From assembly GCF_020179605.1 (NCBI RefSeq), contig NZ_JAINZO010000002.1, positions 124,001 to 188,000 on the forward strand: DNA of 64,000 nucleotides, given 5' to 3'. How positions within the stretch are numbered: position 1 is the first letter of the stretch; every line of letters begins with the position of its first letter. Shown piece after piece: positions 16,957-24,622 of the stretch. Origin of the DNA: Geomonas agri (GTDB lineage Bacteria > Desulfobacterota > Desulfuromonadia > Geobacterales > Geobacteraceae). The notes beneath the pieces were generated by a model. That model was not told the origin of the DNA. It searched no databases and saw nothing but the letters and a program-made list of their open reading frames with translations. The position numbers and the translations under genes are program-made.

Positions 16957-17136
16957 ATGTCGGGTAGTTTGACACGTGCTCAGATATTGTGTGCACGTGG
17001 AGCGGCTTCGAATTTTGACCCGGTATCGTCGTCCAACGGTGCCCCACCCCCTACGAAATATTGAGCCTTTATAGGTTGAGGGCGGGTCTCAAGGTGCCGA
17101 TAGTGGGTTAAAATTGGATACTGATTGACAGACAAT
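16957..17136. mobile_element. Possible IS-end relic (IS21-like)
   Basis: A ~180-bp stretch starting TGTCGGGTAG and ending ATTGACAGACA, containing a near-matching inverted pair CGAATTTTGACCC (17009-17021) and GGGTTAAAATTGG (17105-17117). The layout resembles the repeated ends of IS21-type elements with the transposase lost. No duplicated target site is clear. Confidence 0.3.
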
Positions 17137-17382
17137 GAACTCTATGGCTCAAGCAACCCTTAAAAAAAACTTTTTTGAAGCCATTGCCTGGCTCGATTTT
17201 TCAACCCTGCATCACCTTTCTCCCAAGGGGACTTTTGCGTATAAGACTTTCACAAACCGTTCACAAACCGAGCTACACTTTCACAACTTTCACAACATTT
17301 CAGTGGACTTTGGCCAGCAGCCAACCAGGGTAAGTAATAATTTTTATACAACTTTACGTCGCACTTCTTTATTCTGACAGCA

Positions 17383-17406
17383 TTCGAATCCCTTATCTCT
17401 CCGCCA
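17383..17406 (+). other. Third copy of the tRNA-Ser 3' end
   Basis: Reads TTCGAATCCCTTATCTCTCC GCCA: the T-loop to CCA end of the tRNA with one inserted T. It is longer than the att copy at 14646 and is followed by a strong AAAGGCCAGTC terminator, as expected for a displaced tRNA 3' end. Confidence 0.75.
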
Positions 17407-17412
17407 TTAACA

Positions 17413-17441
17413 GAAAGGCCAGTCACATTGACTGGCCTTTC
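17413..17441 (+). terminator. Intrinsic terminator after third tRNA-end copy
   Basis: AAAGGCCAGTCA...TGACTGGCCTTT, near-perfect stem. Confidence 0.8.
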
Positions 17442-17630
17442 CCGCGTTTTACCCCTTTTCTCTTCTTTGCCCCCCGTCCTCTCTTCCACTACATATCCCC
17501 CGTCCCTTGTCATTTATGCCTGCCGCTTCCGGCTTAAGTCACTGGTGTAGCGCGATTTACTACTCCAATTGACAGCAGCCTTTTGATATAATGTCTTCTT
17601 GGAGCAATTAATTAAGGGTGGAGGTGGGAC

Positions 17631-18089
17631 ATGAACATAGTTAAGACAGCAATTCGTTTTTGCTGTGTCCTATCACTCGTTGCAGGTCTTTATGGGACTG
17701 CACCCGCAATTGCGGTTGACGAAAAGCCCCCCGTGGATACGACGAAGGGACTGATGGAGATGCCGGTGCTTACCGGGGAAGTTTGGCAGACCCTGCAGCC
17801 TGACGCCAAGTTCACCTTCATCTGGGGCGTAGGACACGTGGTCACCATCGAGGAAAATGTGAGTCAACGTCACCCTGAACTCAAAAGACAGGGATTCTCG
17901 ACAAAACTGGCCGAAGGCCTTCGCGGCGTACCTATGAAGGCAATCATTCAGGATATCGACAGCTATTATCGGAACAACCCCAACGACCTTGATCTCCCTG
18001 TGATGCGGGTAATCTGGACGCAGTTGGTTAAACCCAAGCTGAAATCAGGCATAGCCGACCGGCCCCTGGCCGGTTCCAGCGGACAATAG
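17631..18089 (+). CDS. Exported hypothetical protein, 152 aa
   Basis: Signal peptide with RFCCVLSLVAGLYGTAPAIA. The mature part includes FTFIWGVGHVVTIEENVSQR and a segment with conserved-looking VMRVIWTQLVKP. The pattern (a short periplasmic protein with a central 'W..GH...IE' strand) is reminiscent of small proteins that follow a Rap1a/Tai-like fold, but I cannot assign it. GGAGGTGGG site before the ATG. The glycine-zipper lipoprotein gene follows 21 bases later, so they form an operon. Confidence 0.8.
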   Translation: MNIVKTAIRFCCVLSLVAGLYGTAPAIAVDEKPPVDTTKGLMEMPVLTGEVWQTLQPDAKFTFIWGVGHVVTIEENVSQRHPELKRQGFSTKLAEGLRGVPMKAIIQDIDSYYRNNPNDLDLPVMRVIWTQLVKPKLKSGIADRPLAGSSGQ

Positions 18090-18110
18090 GGCCTGGCAAG
18101 GAGGCAGCGC

Positions 18111-18356
18111 ATGAGAGCTTTGAAATATATAGCAGTCGTGCTGCTGGTCGCGTTAAGCTTCGGATGTGTCGGGATGTCGCGCCAGCAACAGAGCACGCTT
18201 AGTGGAGGCGCCATAGGCGCCGGCGGCGGCGCTTTGATCGGTGGACTCTCTGGCGGGAGCCCCGCAGTAGGGGCGATACTTGGCGGTGCTGCAGGTGCGT
18301 TGACCGGGTATATCCTGGGCGATCCTGACGCCGGAGGCCGTTATCGCCACCGCTGA
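18111..18356 (+). CDS. Glycine-zipper lipoprotein
   Basis: An 81-residue protein with lipobox VALSFGC (Cys19), followed by a glycine-zipper segment (GGAIGAGGGALIGGLSGG and GAILGGAAGALTGYILG) able to form a helical hairpin in the outer membrane. Typical of small Gly-zipper envelope lipoproteins of the SlyB/YMGG kind. It ends in a short basic tail, GGRYRHR. Confidence 0.85.
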   Translation: MRALKYIAVVLLVALSFGCVGMSRQQQSTLSGGAIGAGGGALIGGLSGGSPAVGAILGGAAGALTGYILGDPDAGGRYRHR

Positions 18357-18447
18357 TATTGCTGACAGCTTAACGGGTTCGCCGCACAATTTCAGTGTCG
18401 AGAGCAAGAGCGGGCATTCGGGAAGCCCTAAAGGAAAGGAGGGAGCG

Positions 18448-18585
18448 ATGAAGCGAAAAGTCGCAGCTGCTGTAGCCGTCATCCTCGCCTGCATGTGGAC
18501 CCTGACCGGGTGCCACACGGTCAAAGGCTTTGGCGAGGACCTTCAGAGTGGCGGTAGGGCCATAGAGCGATCTTCAGGAAGGTAA
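18448..18585 (+). CDS. Entericidin-like lipoprotein, copy A (45 aa)
   Basis: Too short for usual cut-offs but clear: MKRKVAAAVAVILACMWTLT, lipobox LTGC (Cys22), then HTVKGFGEDLQSGGRAIE. The 'C.TVKG.G.D.Q.GG.AIE' pattern is the entericidin EcnA/EcnB signature. GGAGGGAG site. A terminator follows. A paralogue is at 20186-20323. Confidence 0.88.
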   Translation: MKRKVAAAVAVILACMWTLTGCHTVKGFGEDLQSGGRAIERSSGR

Positions 18586-18610
18586 CCTTGTTGGCTCTCC
18601 TAAACTTCAA

Positions 18611-18640
18611 GAGGCCGGCCTTTGACCGGCCTCTTTCCTT
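18611..18640 (+). terminator. Terminator after entericidin-like gene A
   Basis: GAGGCCGG...CCGGCCTC followed by TTTCCTTTC. Confidence 0.8.
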
Positions 18641-18951
18641 TCACAATCGAACTGTTTCCGACTAAATCCGGACTTCATACCTTCGCCCGCCCCCCCGTTC
18701 AAAATTTGCACGGCGTGTTCACATTTAAAGTTCGCTAATATACTTGAGTTTGTCGGCGATTTCGCGGGAATGCTGTGCGGGCCGAGTACAGGAGACGATG
18801 AAAACTGCTTTCATCGGCAACCAGGCACCCCCCAGGCAACACGCCCGCATCATTAATAAAATTAATAATTTTTAAAAAATATAACCTGTTGGCACATTGG
18901 GTGAAACGCCCCCATACAGAAGTCAACCACACCAACACACGGAGGTAAGCC

Positions 18952-19329
18952 ATGGACGAATACGTATTGAGATCAAACGGACCCGACACCACCTACCTTG
19001 CCAACATCAACATCTTCTTCCCCGTAGTGTTCAGCCTGGAAATCTTCAAGAACGGCTGGCCTGAAGACAAGTTAGGATCGCAGAGCGTGCTGCAAAACGA
19101 AGTGGACTGGTACCGGCAGATGTTCGAGAGCGGTCGCACCGGGAACCGGCTGCACATAGCAGCCCGCAAGTCCGCCCGGGAAAACCTCAGTGGGCGCATC
19201 CAGAAAATTTTGCGGTACGCGTCGGTGATGGCCGACGAAAACGATGTGAAAGCCCTGCTCAACTCCGGCGTCGTCACCTATAAAACCAAGAAGAAAGCTC
19301 GCCGAACCGCAAGGCAGGTCCAATCGTAA
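18952..19329 (+). CDS. Hypothetical protein, 125 aa
   Basis: Soluble, with a CACGGAGG site 8 bases before the ATG and resident-like codon use. An N-terminal beta-like region (TYLANINIFFPVVFSLEIF) is followed by a helical, basic C-terminal part (KTKKKARRTARQ). No family recognised. Monocistronic, with a terminator at 19398-19448. Confidence 0.75.
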   Translation: MDEYVLRSNGPDTTYLANINIFFPVVFSLEIFKNGWPEDKLGSQSVLQNEVDWYRQMFESGRTGNRLHIAARKSARENLSGRIQKILRYASVMADENDVKALLNSGVVTYKTKKKARRTARQVQS

Positions 19330-19397
19330 ATCCCAGGAGGTTGCAGCGGTCACCTCTGCACCGCCAGCCTCTTCACCATCATTCCTGGCATCGCAAG

Positions 19398-19448
19398 ACC
19401 CCGATGGAACCACACCTTGGTCAGGTGGGGACGACATCGGGGTTTTTT
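19398..19448 (+). terminator. Intrinsic terminator
   Basis: ACCCCGATG...CATCGGGGT with a nested inner hairpin (CCACACC...AGGTGGG), followed by TTTTTTA. Confidence 0.85.
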
Positions 19449-19518
19449 ATTGATGTCGTGGCACCGCGAACATGCGCACCTCAACCTCTGCCCCACCCCA
19501 CACCATCGCAACAAAAAT

Positions 19519-19610
19519 CATGACCTACTTTTTCTAATGCAAGGGTACGATTAACTTAAACTAGACCTGCTTTTTCTAATGCTGGGGTGCGTTTAAAATA
19601 AACAAGGGTC
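19519..19610. repeat. 42-bp tandem duplication built of 21-bp units
   Basis: Two consecutive copies starting GACCTACTTTTTCTAATGC and GACCTGCTTTTTCTAATGC, each followed by a GGGTRCG-TTAA...TAAAC segment. Same unit size and TTAAA/TAAAC content as the array at 19797-19921. Between the two patches (19614-19796) I see no gene. Confidence 0.6.
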
Positions 19611-19796
19611 GTAGATGCTAAACGCGAGTCGATTGCACACCAAGACAGGTTGTCACGCACACCATTGGCACCGTATTTAGAAATGCCGCACCCCCGTGTG
19701 AACCTTACTGACCGTTGATTTCTCCCGAAGTAGGTCTTCACCAGAGCCAATGCACCCGTTTTTACCCCATCAAAGGAGCTGCGTCATTAATGAGCC

Positions 19797-19921
19797 TCTC
19801 CGTTTAAAATAAACACGACCTGTTTCAAGTTAAACAAGACCATGTTTAACATAACTATGACCATGTTTATCTTAAACGTGGTCATAGTTGTGTTAAATGC
19901 GGCCGTAGTTATTCTGAACGG
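19797..19921. repeat. Degenerate 21-bp tandem array containing a long palindrome
   Basis: Successive 21-bp units of the form GACC-x-TGTTTxAxxTTAAAC. The central units at ~19840-19898 are inverted relative to each other, giving a hairpin of about 30 bp (GTTTAACATAACTATGACC against GGTCATAGTTGTGTTAAAT) in which most mismatches are G-U compatible. Confidence 0.65.
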
Positions 19922-20185
19922 AATCCCGCAGCGCTTAACTACGAGCCGCTTCAAATTTCCGCCAGATGATCTCGCGCTTAGCAGCCTCATCGCAATTTGA
20001 GTTACGGCCTCCCGCAGTTTAACAGCGAGGACGTTTAAAATTGAATGCGGGGCCGCAAGGCTTGCGTGCCCATCAGCATCCTGCGGGCACGCACAATTTG
20101 CGATCTTTACGCGGCCGTGATAACATTAGCTGTCGCAAATTTAGCGATAAAGGTTCTTCTGCTGAAGGCAGGAAAGGAGGACATC

Positions 20186-20323
20186 ATGAAACGCAAAATT
20201 GCAACGGCAATCATGCTTACCTTGACCAGCATCTGGGCCCTCGCTGGTTGCCACACCGTCAAGGGGGTCGGCCAGGACATGCAAAGCGGTGGGAAGGCCA
20301 TCGAAAATTCCTCCGGGCGATAA
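20186..20323 (+). CDS. Entericidin-like lipoprotein, copy B (45 aa)
   Basis: MKRKIATAIMLTLTSIWALA, lipobox LAGC (Cys22), HTVKGVGQDMQSGGKAIE. Same length and layout as copy A at 18448-18585, so a local duplication with divergence. AAGGAGG site before the ATG; a strong terminator follows at 20345-20374. Confidence 0.88.
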   Translation: MKRKIATAIMLTLTSIWALAGCHTVKGVGQDMQSGGKAIENSSGR

Positions 20324-20344
20324 TTTCATCTCGCACCGAAACGA

Positions 20345-20374
20345 AAAGGCCAGTCTCTCAGGACTGGCCTTTTT
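20345..20374. terminator. Bidirectional terminator
   Basis: AAAAGGCCAGTC...GACTGGCCTTTTT between entericidin-like gene B and the convergent membrane protein gene. Confidence 0.88.
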
Positions 20375-20399
20375 CTATTGCGTGCTGCTGATTGGAGAA

Positions 20400-20795
20400 T
20401 TACTTTTGTACCGCGGGGACCACTCGTCCGCGTATGGCGAACGCGAGCCGTGCCAGACGGCGGTGCGGGTAACTCGGATCGATAATGGGTATGCCTTCCC
20501 TGCAGGTCACGAACCCCTCCGCCTGCGCCCTTTCAAAACAGTCATGCGCGGCATTCCTCAGGGTGTCGAAAAAGAAAATCGCCGAGATCATGGCGTTATA
20601 ACAGGTGACGCCGAGCACTTCGTGCGACATGAGGCCGCTCACGTAACCTCCCATCGCCACCAGTGCGACATAGGGCGCACTCACCAGCGCCGTATAGAAG
20701 ATGAGCGTCGCTCTCGCCCGGATCGCTTCCTTAGTCAGCCGCACTCCTTCCCATGGATCTTCCTCTTCGTACAGGCAGTAATCGCGTTCGCGCAT
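20400..20795 (-). CDS. Hypothetical membrane protein, 131 aa
   Basis: Two hydrophobic segments are visible (ATLIFYTALVSAPYVALVAM and VLGVTCYNAMISAIFFF) between a charged N-terminus (MRERDYCLYEEEDPWEG) and a basic C-terminus. GGGAGG site before the ATG. No family recognised. Confidence 0.7.
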   Translation of the reverse strand: MRERDYCLYEEEDPWEGVRLTKEAIRARATLIFYTALVSAPYVALVAMGGYVSGLMSHEVLGVTCYNAMISAIFFFDTLRNAAHDCFERAQAEGFVTCREGIPIIDPSYPHRRLARLAFAIRGRVVPAVQK

Positions 20796-20991
20796 GGCAT
20801 CCTCCCGCCGCTTTTAACCCTGCAGACCTTCGGCTCCTGCTGCTGAAAAGCTCAGCTGTCTACGTTGAATGTACGGAATTATGGCGAAAGGTAAATTGCC
20901 TGTCAATCGCCAGACGTTATGGCGCTAACACGGAAGGAATTTTCGTAACGAATGGGGACACCCGCGTGATTGGAAAACGTGAACCTTGACC

Positions 20992-21011
20992 ATATTCGGA
21001 TTGACGGATAT
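20992..21011 (+). promoter_or_regulatory. Candidate ArsR-type operator upstream of arsC
   Basis: Imperfect dyad ATATTCG-gattga-CGGATAT (6 of 7 pairs) 12 bases before the arsC ATG, overlapping TTGAC elements. No arsR gene lies in the window, so the regulator would be encoded elsewhere. Confidence 0.35.
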
Positions 21012-21022
21012 AGTTCGCAACC

Positions 21023-21469
21023 ATGACCAAAACTGTCCTGGAGCATCCCGTGCATCAAAAGAAGATCCTATTCCTTTGCACCCATAACTCATGCCGTTCG
21101 CAGATGGCGGAGGGACTGGCCAACCACCTGCTGGGAGGCGAGGTAGAGGCGCACTCGGCAGGAACCGAGGCCACTCGGGTCAACCCCTTGGCCATCAAGG
21201 TGCTTGCGGAAATAGGGATCGACCTCTCGGGACACCGCTCCAAAACTCTCGAGGAGTTCGACGGCGTGAGCTTTGACTATGTGGTGACCTTGTGCGGGGA
21301 CGCCAACGACAAGTGCCCGCTGTACGTCGGCGGCACGCAGCGCAGCCACCATGGCTTCGACGATCCATCGCGCTGTGTCGGCACCGAGGAGGAGGTCCTA
21401 CCCCAGTTCCGCCGCGTGCGCGATGAAATCAAAGCTTGGATATTGGAATACTTCGGAGGAGGCAAATGA
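21023..21469 (+). CDS. arsC: Arsenate reductase, thioredoxin-coupled (LMW-phosphatase fold)
   Basis: Reduces arsenate to arsenite. The P-loop [10 protein letters not shown] carries nucleophile Cys19 and Arg25, and the second redox pair is Cys91 and Cys98 ([10 protein letters not shown]), the arrangement of thioredoxin-linked ArsC rather than a plain phosphatase. The ATG at 21023 has no clear ribosome site. A GTG at 21050, in frame and 5-6 bases after GGAG, would remove nine residues and is a serious alternative. Overlaps acr3 by 4 bases. Confidence 0.93.
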   Translation: MTKTVLEHPVHQKKILFLCTHNSCRSQMAEGLANHLLGGEVEAHSAGTEATRVNPLAIKVLAEIGIDLSGHRSKTLEEFDGVSFDYVVTLCGDANDKCPLYVGGTQRSHHGFDDPSRCVGTEEEVLPQFRRVRDEIKAWILEYFGGGK

Positions 21470-22524
21470 GCGAACATCTTTCCCGCAAACTATCCTTCCT
21501 GGACCGCTGGCTTACCCTCTGGATCTTCGCCGCGATGGCCCTGGGCGTGGCCATCGGCTACTTCGTGCCGGGGGTGGAATCGTTCATCAACCGCTTCCAG
21601 GTCGGCACCACCAACATCCCGATCGCCTGCGGCCTGATCCTGATGATGTACCCTCCCTTCGCCAAGGTCCGCTACGAGGAAATGCCCGAGGTGTTCAGGA
21701 ACAAGAAGGTGCTTGGGCTCTCCCTGGTGCAGAACTGGGTCATCGGCCCGGTACTGATGTTCGTGCTCGCCATCGTCTTTCTCCCCGACAAGCCCGAGTA
21801 CCTGGTCGGCCTCATCATGATCGGCCTCGCGCGCTGCATCGCCATGGTGATTGTCTGGAACGACCTGGCCAAGGGGAACACGGAGTACGCAGCGGGGCTG
21901 GTGGCGTTCAACAGCATCTTCCAGGTCCTCTTTTACAGCGTCTACGCCTGGTTCTTCATTACCGTACTCCCCCCCTACTTCGGCCTCGCCGGCAGCACGG
22001 TCGAGGTCAGCATCCGGCAGATTGCCGAGAGCGTCTTCGTCTACCTCGGCATCCCCTGCATCGCCGGCGCGGTCACCCGGTTGGTCGGCGTCAAGGCGCT
22101 CGGGGTGGAGCGCTATCACCGGGAAGTCGTGCCGCGCATCGGCCCGATCACCCTGGTCGCGCTCCTTTTCACCATCGTGGTCATGTTCAGCCTGAAAGGG
22201 AGCCTGATCGTGCAACTCCCGCTCGACGTGGTCCGGATCGCCATCCCCATGCTGATCTACTTCGTGGTCATGTTCCTGGTCTCGTTCTACCTCGGCAAAA
22301 AACTGGGTGCCGACTACTCCAAGACCACCACGCTCGCCTTCACCGCCGCCAGCAACAACTTCGAGCTTGCCATCGCTGTCGCCGTGGCGGTGTTCGGACT
22401 CAATTCCGGCGCGGCCTTCGCGGCAGTGATCGGGCCGCTGGTCGAGGTGCCGGTGATGATCGCCCTGGTTAACGTCGCTTTCTGGCTCCGAAGCCGCTAC
22501 TTTGCCGAACAGGCTAGGGGCTGA
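21466..22524 (+). CDS. acr3: Arsenite efflux transporter, ACR3 family
   Basis: Inner-membrane carrier exporting arsenite made by ArsC. A 352-residue protein with about ten hydrophobic segments, including the Acr3 signatures [34 protein letters not shown] (with the functionally important Cys) and [16 protein letters not shown]. The start is the ATG overlapping the arsC stop, behind CGGAGGAGG. Together they form a minimal detoxification operon without visible arsR or arsM. Confidence 0.95.
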   Translation: MSEHLSRKLSFLDRWLTLWIFAAMALGVAIGYFVPGVESFINRFQVGTTNIPIACGLILMMYPPFAKVRYEEMPEVFRNKKVLGLSLVQNWVIGPVLMFVLAIVFLPDKPEYLVGLIMIGLARCIAMVIVWNDLAKGNTEYAAGLVAFNSIFQVLFYSVYAWFFITVLPPYFGLAGSTVEVSIRQIAESVFVYLGIPCIAGAVTRLVGVKALGVERYHREVVPRIGPITLVALLFTIVVMFSLKGSLIVQLPLDVVRIAIPMLIYFVVMFLVSFYLGKKLGADYSKTTTLAFTAASNNFELAIAVAVAVFGLNSGAAFAAVIGPLVEVPVMIALVNVAFWLRSRYFAEQARG

Positions 22525-22572
22525 GTTGGGGTGACAGCTATGACAACATCATGGATGCTACGGGGGTCACGG

Positions 22573-22761
22573 TCACCGGTCGATCTTCTTGATAAGATCC
22601 CCCAGGCGGTCGTCCGCTTTTCCCAACTCTTTGGCGATCTTCTCAACGGTCTTGTCGACATCCCTGCCCGCACGTTCCGCAGGTCCCTCCTTCTTACAGC
22701 CGCAGATACCGGTAAGGCTACCAACCACTATCACGGTGATCATGCCTTTGCTCATATTCAT
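22573..22761 (-). CDS. Small putative lipoprotein, 62 aa
   Basis: N-terminal hydrophobic segment ending in CGCKKEG, a plausible lipobox, then a charged helix (VDKTVEKIAKELGKADDRLG). The size and acid-base-alternating helix resemble small stress-related envelope lipoproteins. Two adjacent ATGs (22761 and 22755) follow GGAG; either may be used. It lies after the hairpin that ends the large minus-strand operon. Confidence 0.65.
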   Translation of the reverse strand: MNMSKGMITVIVVGSLTGICGCKKEGPAERAGRDVDKTVEKIAKELGKADDRLGDLIKKIDR

Positions 22762-22786
22762 TCTCCAGCATCTCCTTCCTGAGCCA

Positions 22787-22819
22787 GCGAGGAGCGGCGG
22801 CAGGGCCGCCGCTCCTCGC
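22787..22819. terminator. Perfect 15-bp hairpin ending the large operon
   Basis: GCGAGGAGCGGCGGC-agg-GCCGCCGCTCCTCGC, directly after the last gene of the minus-strand operon; without a long T-run, so partly a stability element. Confidence 0.65.
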
Positions 22820-22824
22820 CTCCG

Positions 22825-23286
22825 CTAAGAATTGTGCCCCCTGCCGTGTCCGCCACCATGACCGTTGCCGGGTCCATCGCCGCGCCCGCCGCTCCGTTCG
22901 CCGTTCCTGCCAGTGAAGTGGAGGTTGCCGCTCTTCAGGGCGTGGAATTCGCGGGACCCCGGCTTGATGCCGAGCCCCTTGGCGATTGCGCCCCATCCCT
23001 TCTTCCTGTTGGGCTGGTAGACGGCAAGTACGGACTCAGGCGAACGGTGTGACATCTGGCCGAGCTGCAGGACCATGAAGGCGTCCGCTGGTTCCGGCAC
23101 AGCCCGGATCACGGTCTGCACCTGGGTCACCGGCACGCCGAACTGGGCGCTGAGCCCCATCGAGAAGCCGGGCATGTCCGTCCGGGCCTGGACGTTAACG
23201 TTGGAAAGGAAGACCTCCAGCCCGCCGGCGAAGACGGCAGCCGGCACCAACAGGGCAACCGCGAGGAGAATCATGATGCGTTTCAT
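22825..23286 (-). CDS. Exported protein with Gly/His-rich tail
   Basis: Signal peptide MKRIMILLAVALLVPAAVFA, then a conserved-looking domain (GVPVTQVQTVIRAVPEPADA, GQMSHRSPESVLAVYQ, KGWGAIAKGLGIKPGS) and a tail of GNGHGGGHGRGHNS. Similar short periplasmic proteins occur in Geobacter; their role is unknown and the tail may bind metal. The ATG at 23286 follows CCGGAGG. Last gene of the large minus-strand set, 38 bases after the barrel gene. Confidence 0.8.
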   Translation of the reverse strand: MKRIMILLAVALLVPAAVFAGGLEVFLSNVNVQARTDMPGFSMGLSAQFGVPVTQVQTVIRAVPEPADAFMVLQLGQMSHRSPESVLAVYQPNRKKGWGAIAKGLGIKPGSREFHALKSGNLHFTGRNGERSGGRGDGPGNGHGGGHGRGHNS

Positions 23287-23323
23287 AGCTACCTCCGGAT
23301 AAGATTTGGCCAGGGATCGACGG

Positions 23324-23941
23324 CTAGTTGAAGAAATAGCGCAGACCGATGGTCCCGTTAAAGCTCGAGGGATCGAAGTCACCGCTGTGGGTGCCCTGGT
23401 AGGTGATGTCGGCATCGGGGGCAAGGACGAATTTCGCCTCGGCGCTAAGCGCCAGGTCCTTGGTGACGAAGTAGTCAGCCCCACCTTTAAGGTGCGCGCC
23501 CACACAGGTATCTACATGAAGTGAGGCCCCATCATACGGGTCGTAGTCAGAGATCAGGATATCGAGACCGGCGCCGAGGTACGGTACTATCCTGCTGTTT
23601 CCTGGGGCCCTGAAGCGGTACTGTGCGCCGAGCGAGACGTCGGTGACATGGAAATCGCCGGTATCCGAGTCAAAACTGGAGTGGGAGGCATCGAGCTCCG
23701 CCGCCCAATTTGAGTCCATTCCATAGATGAGACCGACCCCGCCGACCAGCCCGGTGTCGGTTTTGTTGTTCCCCCAGCCGAATTCCGCCTCGTTGTCCGC
23801 GGGAACCTGGAATCCGATCCTGCCGGTGACGCCGGCCCGTCCCTTTATGCTTTCCGCCATGGCTGTCCCCGATGCCAGGGATATGGCCCCCGCAAGGCAG
23901 GCAAGGACGGTGACCAGCTTTACTTTTTTCGAGATGCTCAT
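23324..23941 (-). CDS. Outer-membrane beta-barrel protein (OmpA/OmpW-like)
   Basis: A 205-residue protein with a signal peptide (LACLAGAISLASGTAMA). The rest alternates in the manner of an eight-stranded barrel (GVTGRIGFQV, WAAELDASHSSF, VSLGAQYRFRA, IVPYLGAGLDILI, GGADYFVTKDLALSAEAKF) and ends in IGLRYFFN, with the aromatic terminal residue region used by the Bam machinery. Its ATG overlaps the stop of the preceding small gene. In context it could be the outer-membrane port of the Exb/AgmX machine. Confidence 0.82.
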   Translation of the reverse strand: MSISKKVKLVTVLACLAGAISLASGTAMAESIKGRAGVTGRIGFQVPADNEAEFGWGNNKTDTGLVGGVGLIYGMDSNWAAELDASHSSFDSDTGDFHVTDVSLGAQYRFRAPGNSRIVPYLGAGLDILISDYDPYDGASLHVDTCVGAHLKGGADYFVTKDLALSAEAKFVLAPDADITYQGTHSGDFDPSSFNGTIGLRYFFN

Positions 23942-24201
23942 TTCAGTTTTCTCCTCCTGATTCTTTCATAAAAGTTTTTGTCGACTCTCACTCTGTAGTA
24001 AAAGTTGTGAGATGACGTCGCCATGCTGTTGTCCAGCAAGAAATTGTAATAGTCATTCTCGTCGTCTACCTCGATGGTGATCCGGTATTGCTTAATGAGG
24101 CTGTAGGAGGGGCTCACATCGCCCACCGCACAACCGGGGTACTCCTCGCACACCATCTCCAGTTCTGCCGGTCCCAGGATCAGTACATCGGTCAGTTTCA
24201 T
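23938..24201 (-). CDS. Small protein of unknown family, paralogue B
   Basis: An 87-residue soluble protein, MKLTDVLILGPAELEMVCEE, with YPGC, an IKQYRITIEVDDENDYYNFL core and NSMATSSHNFYYRVR. It aligns along its length with the preceding gene product (24293-24592): shared PGC, I..YR, DE..Y..FL.DN.MA..S..F(Y). The ATG at 24201 follows GGAGGAGG. Overlap with the barrel gene shows they are co-translated. Function unknown. Confidence 0.8.
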   Translation of the reverse strand: MKLTDVLILGPAELEMVCEEYPGCAVGDVSPSYSLIKQYRITIEVDDENDYYNFLLDNSMATSSHNFYYRVRVDKNFYERIRRRKLK

Positions 24202-24292
24202 CGCACCTCCTCCTGCCATGTCGGCCGCCCCCCAGGTAATCGGAGCACGCGCCGATGGTTGATTGGCAAAGCATATTTTCCTCCGGTGGATC

Positions 24293-24592
24293 CTATACCC
24301 CGGTTTCGACGCCTTCCCTGCCGCAGTTGCCGACGAGCCTTGTCCTCATCCGGTCTGCGAAGACCTTGTCATTCTTCATCCTGAAGTAAAACCTGTTCGA
24401 GGTCATCGCCATGCAGTTGTCCTGAAGGAAGTCGAAGTAACGCTGTTCATCCTCGTCTTTCAAGATGACCCGGTAGCGATGGATAACCGCATCCGCACTG
24501 GTAAGCCGAGTCACCTTGCAGCCAGGGAAAGCCTCACTCAAAATGGCCGGTTCCCCCAGCCCGATAATCAGCGTATCGATGATTACGCTCAT
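24293..24592 (-). CDS. Small protein of unknown family, paralogue A
   Basis: About 99 residues, MSVIIDTLIIGLGEPAILSE, with FPGC, VIHRYRVILKDEDEQRYFDF and DNCMAMTSNRFYFRMKND. Paralogue of the next gene. No signal peptide, so probably cytoplasmic. The pair sits directly after the TonB-like gene, suggesting an accessory or adaptor role for the energised complex. That is inference from position only. Confidence 0.8.
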   Translation of the reverse strand: MSVIIDTLIIGLGEPAILSEAFPGCKVTRLTSADAVIHRYRVILKDEDEQRYFDFLQDNCMAMTSNRFYFRMKNDKVFADRMRTRLVGNCGREGVETGV

Positions 24593-24622
24593 CACCTGCC
24601 TCCTTGCCCTCCCTGCGCAGTC

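Noticed and set aside
17135-17377. 80-codon frame before the third tRNA-end copy
   Set aside because: Repetitive Phe/Thr/Asn-rich product (HFHNFHN), no ribosome site, and it overlaps att-like and IS-relic sequence.
8682-17406. Full prophage or conjugative element
   Set aside because: No capsid, portal, tail, relaxase or type IV secretion genes are visible; only integrase, regulator, primase and small proteins.
19519-19921. CRISPR array
   Set aside because: The units are contiguous 21-bp degenerate repeats with no unique spacers of constant length, and no cas genes are nearby. No CRISPR array was seen anywhere in the window.
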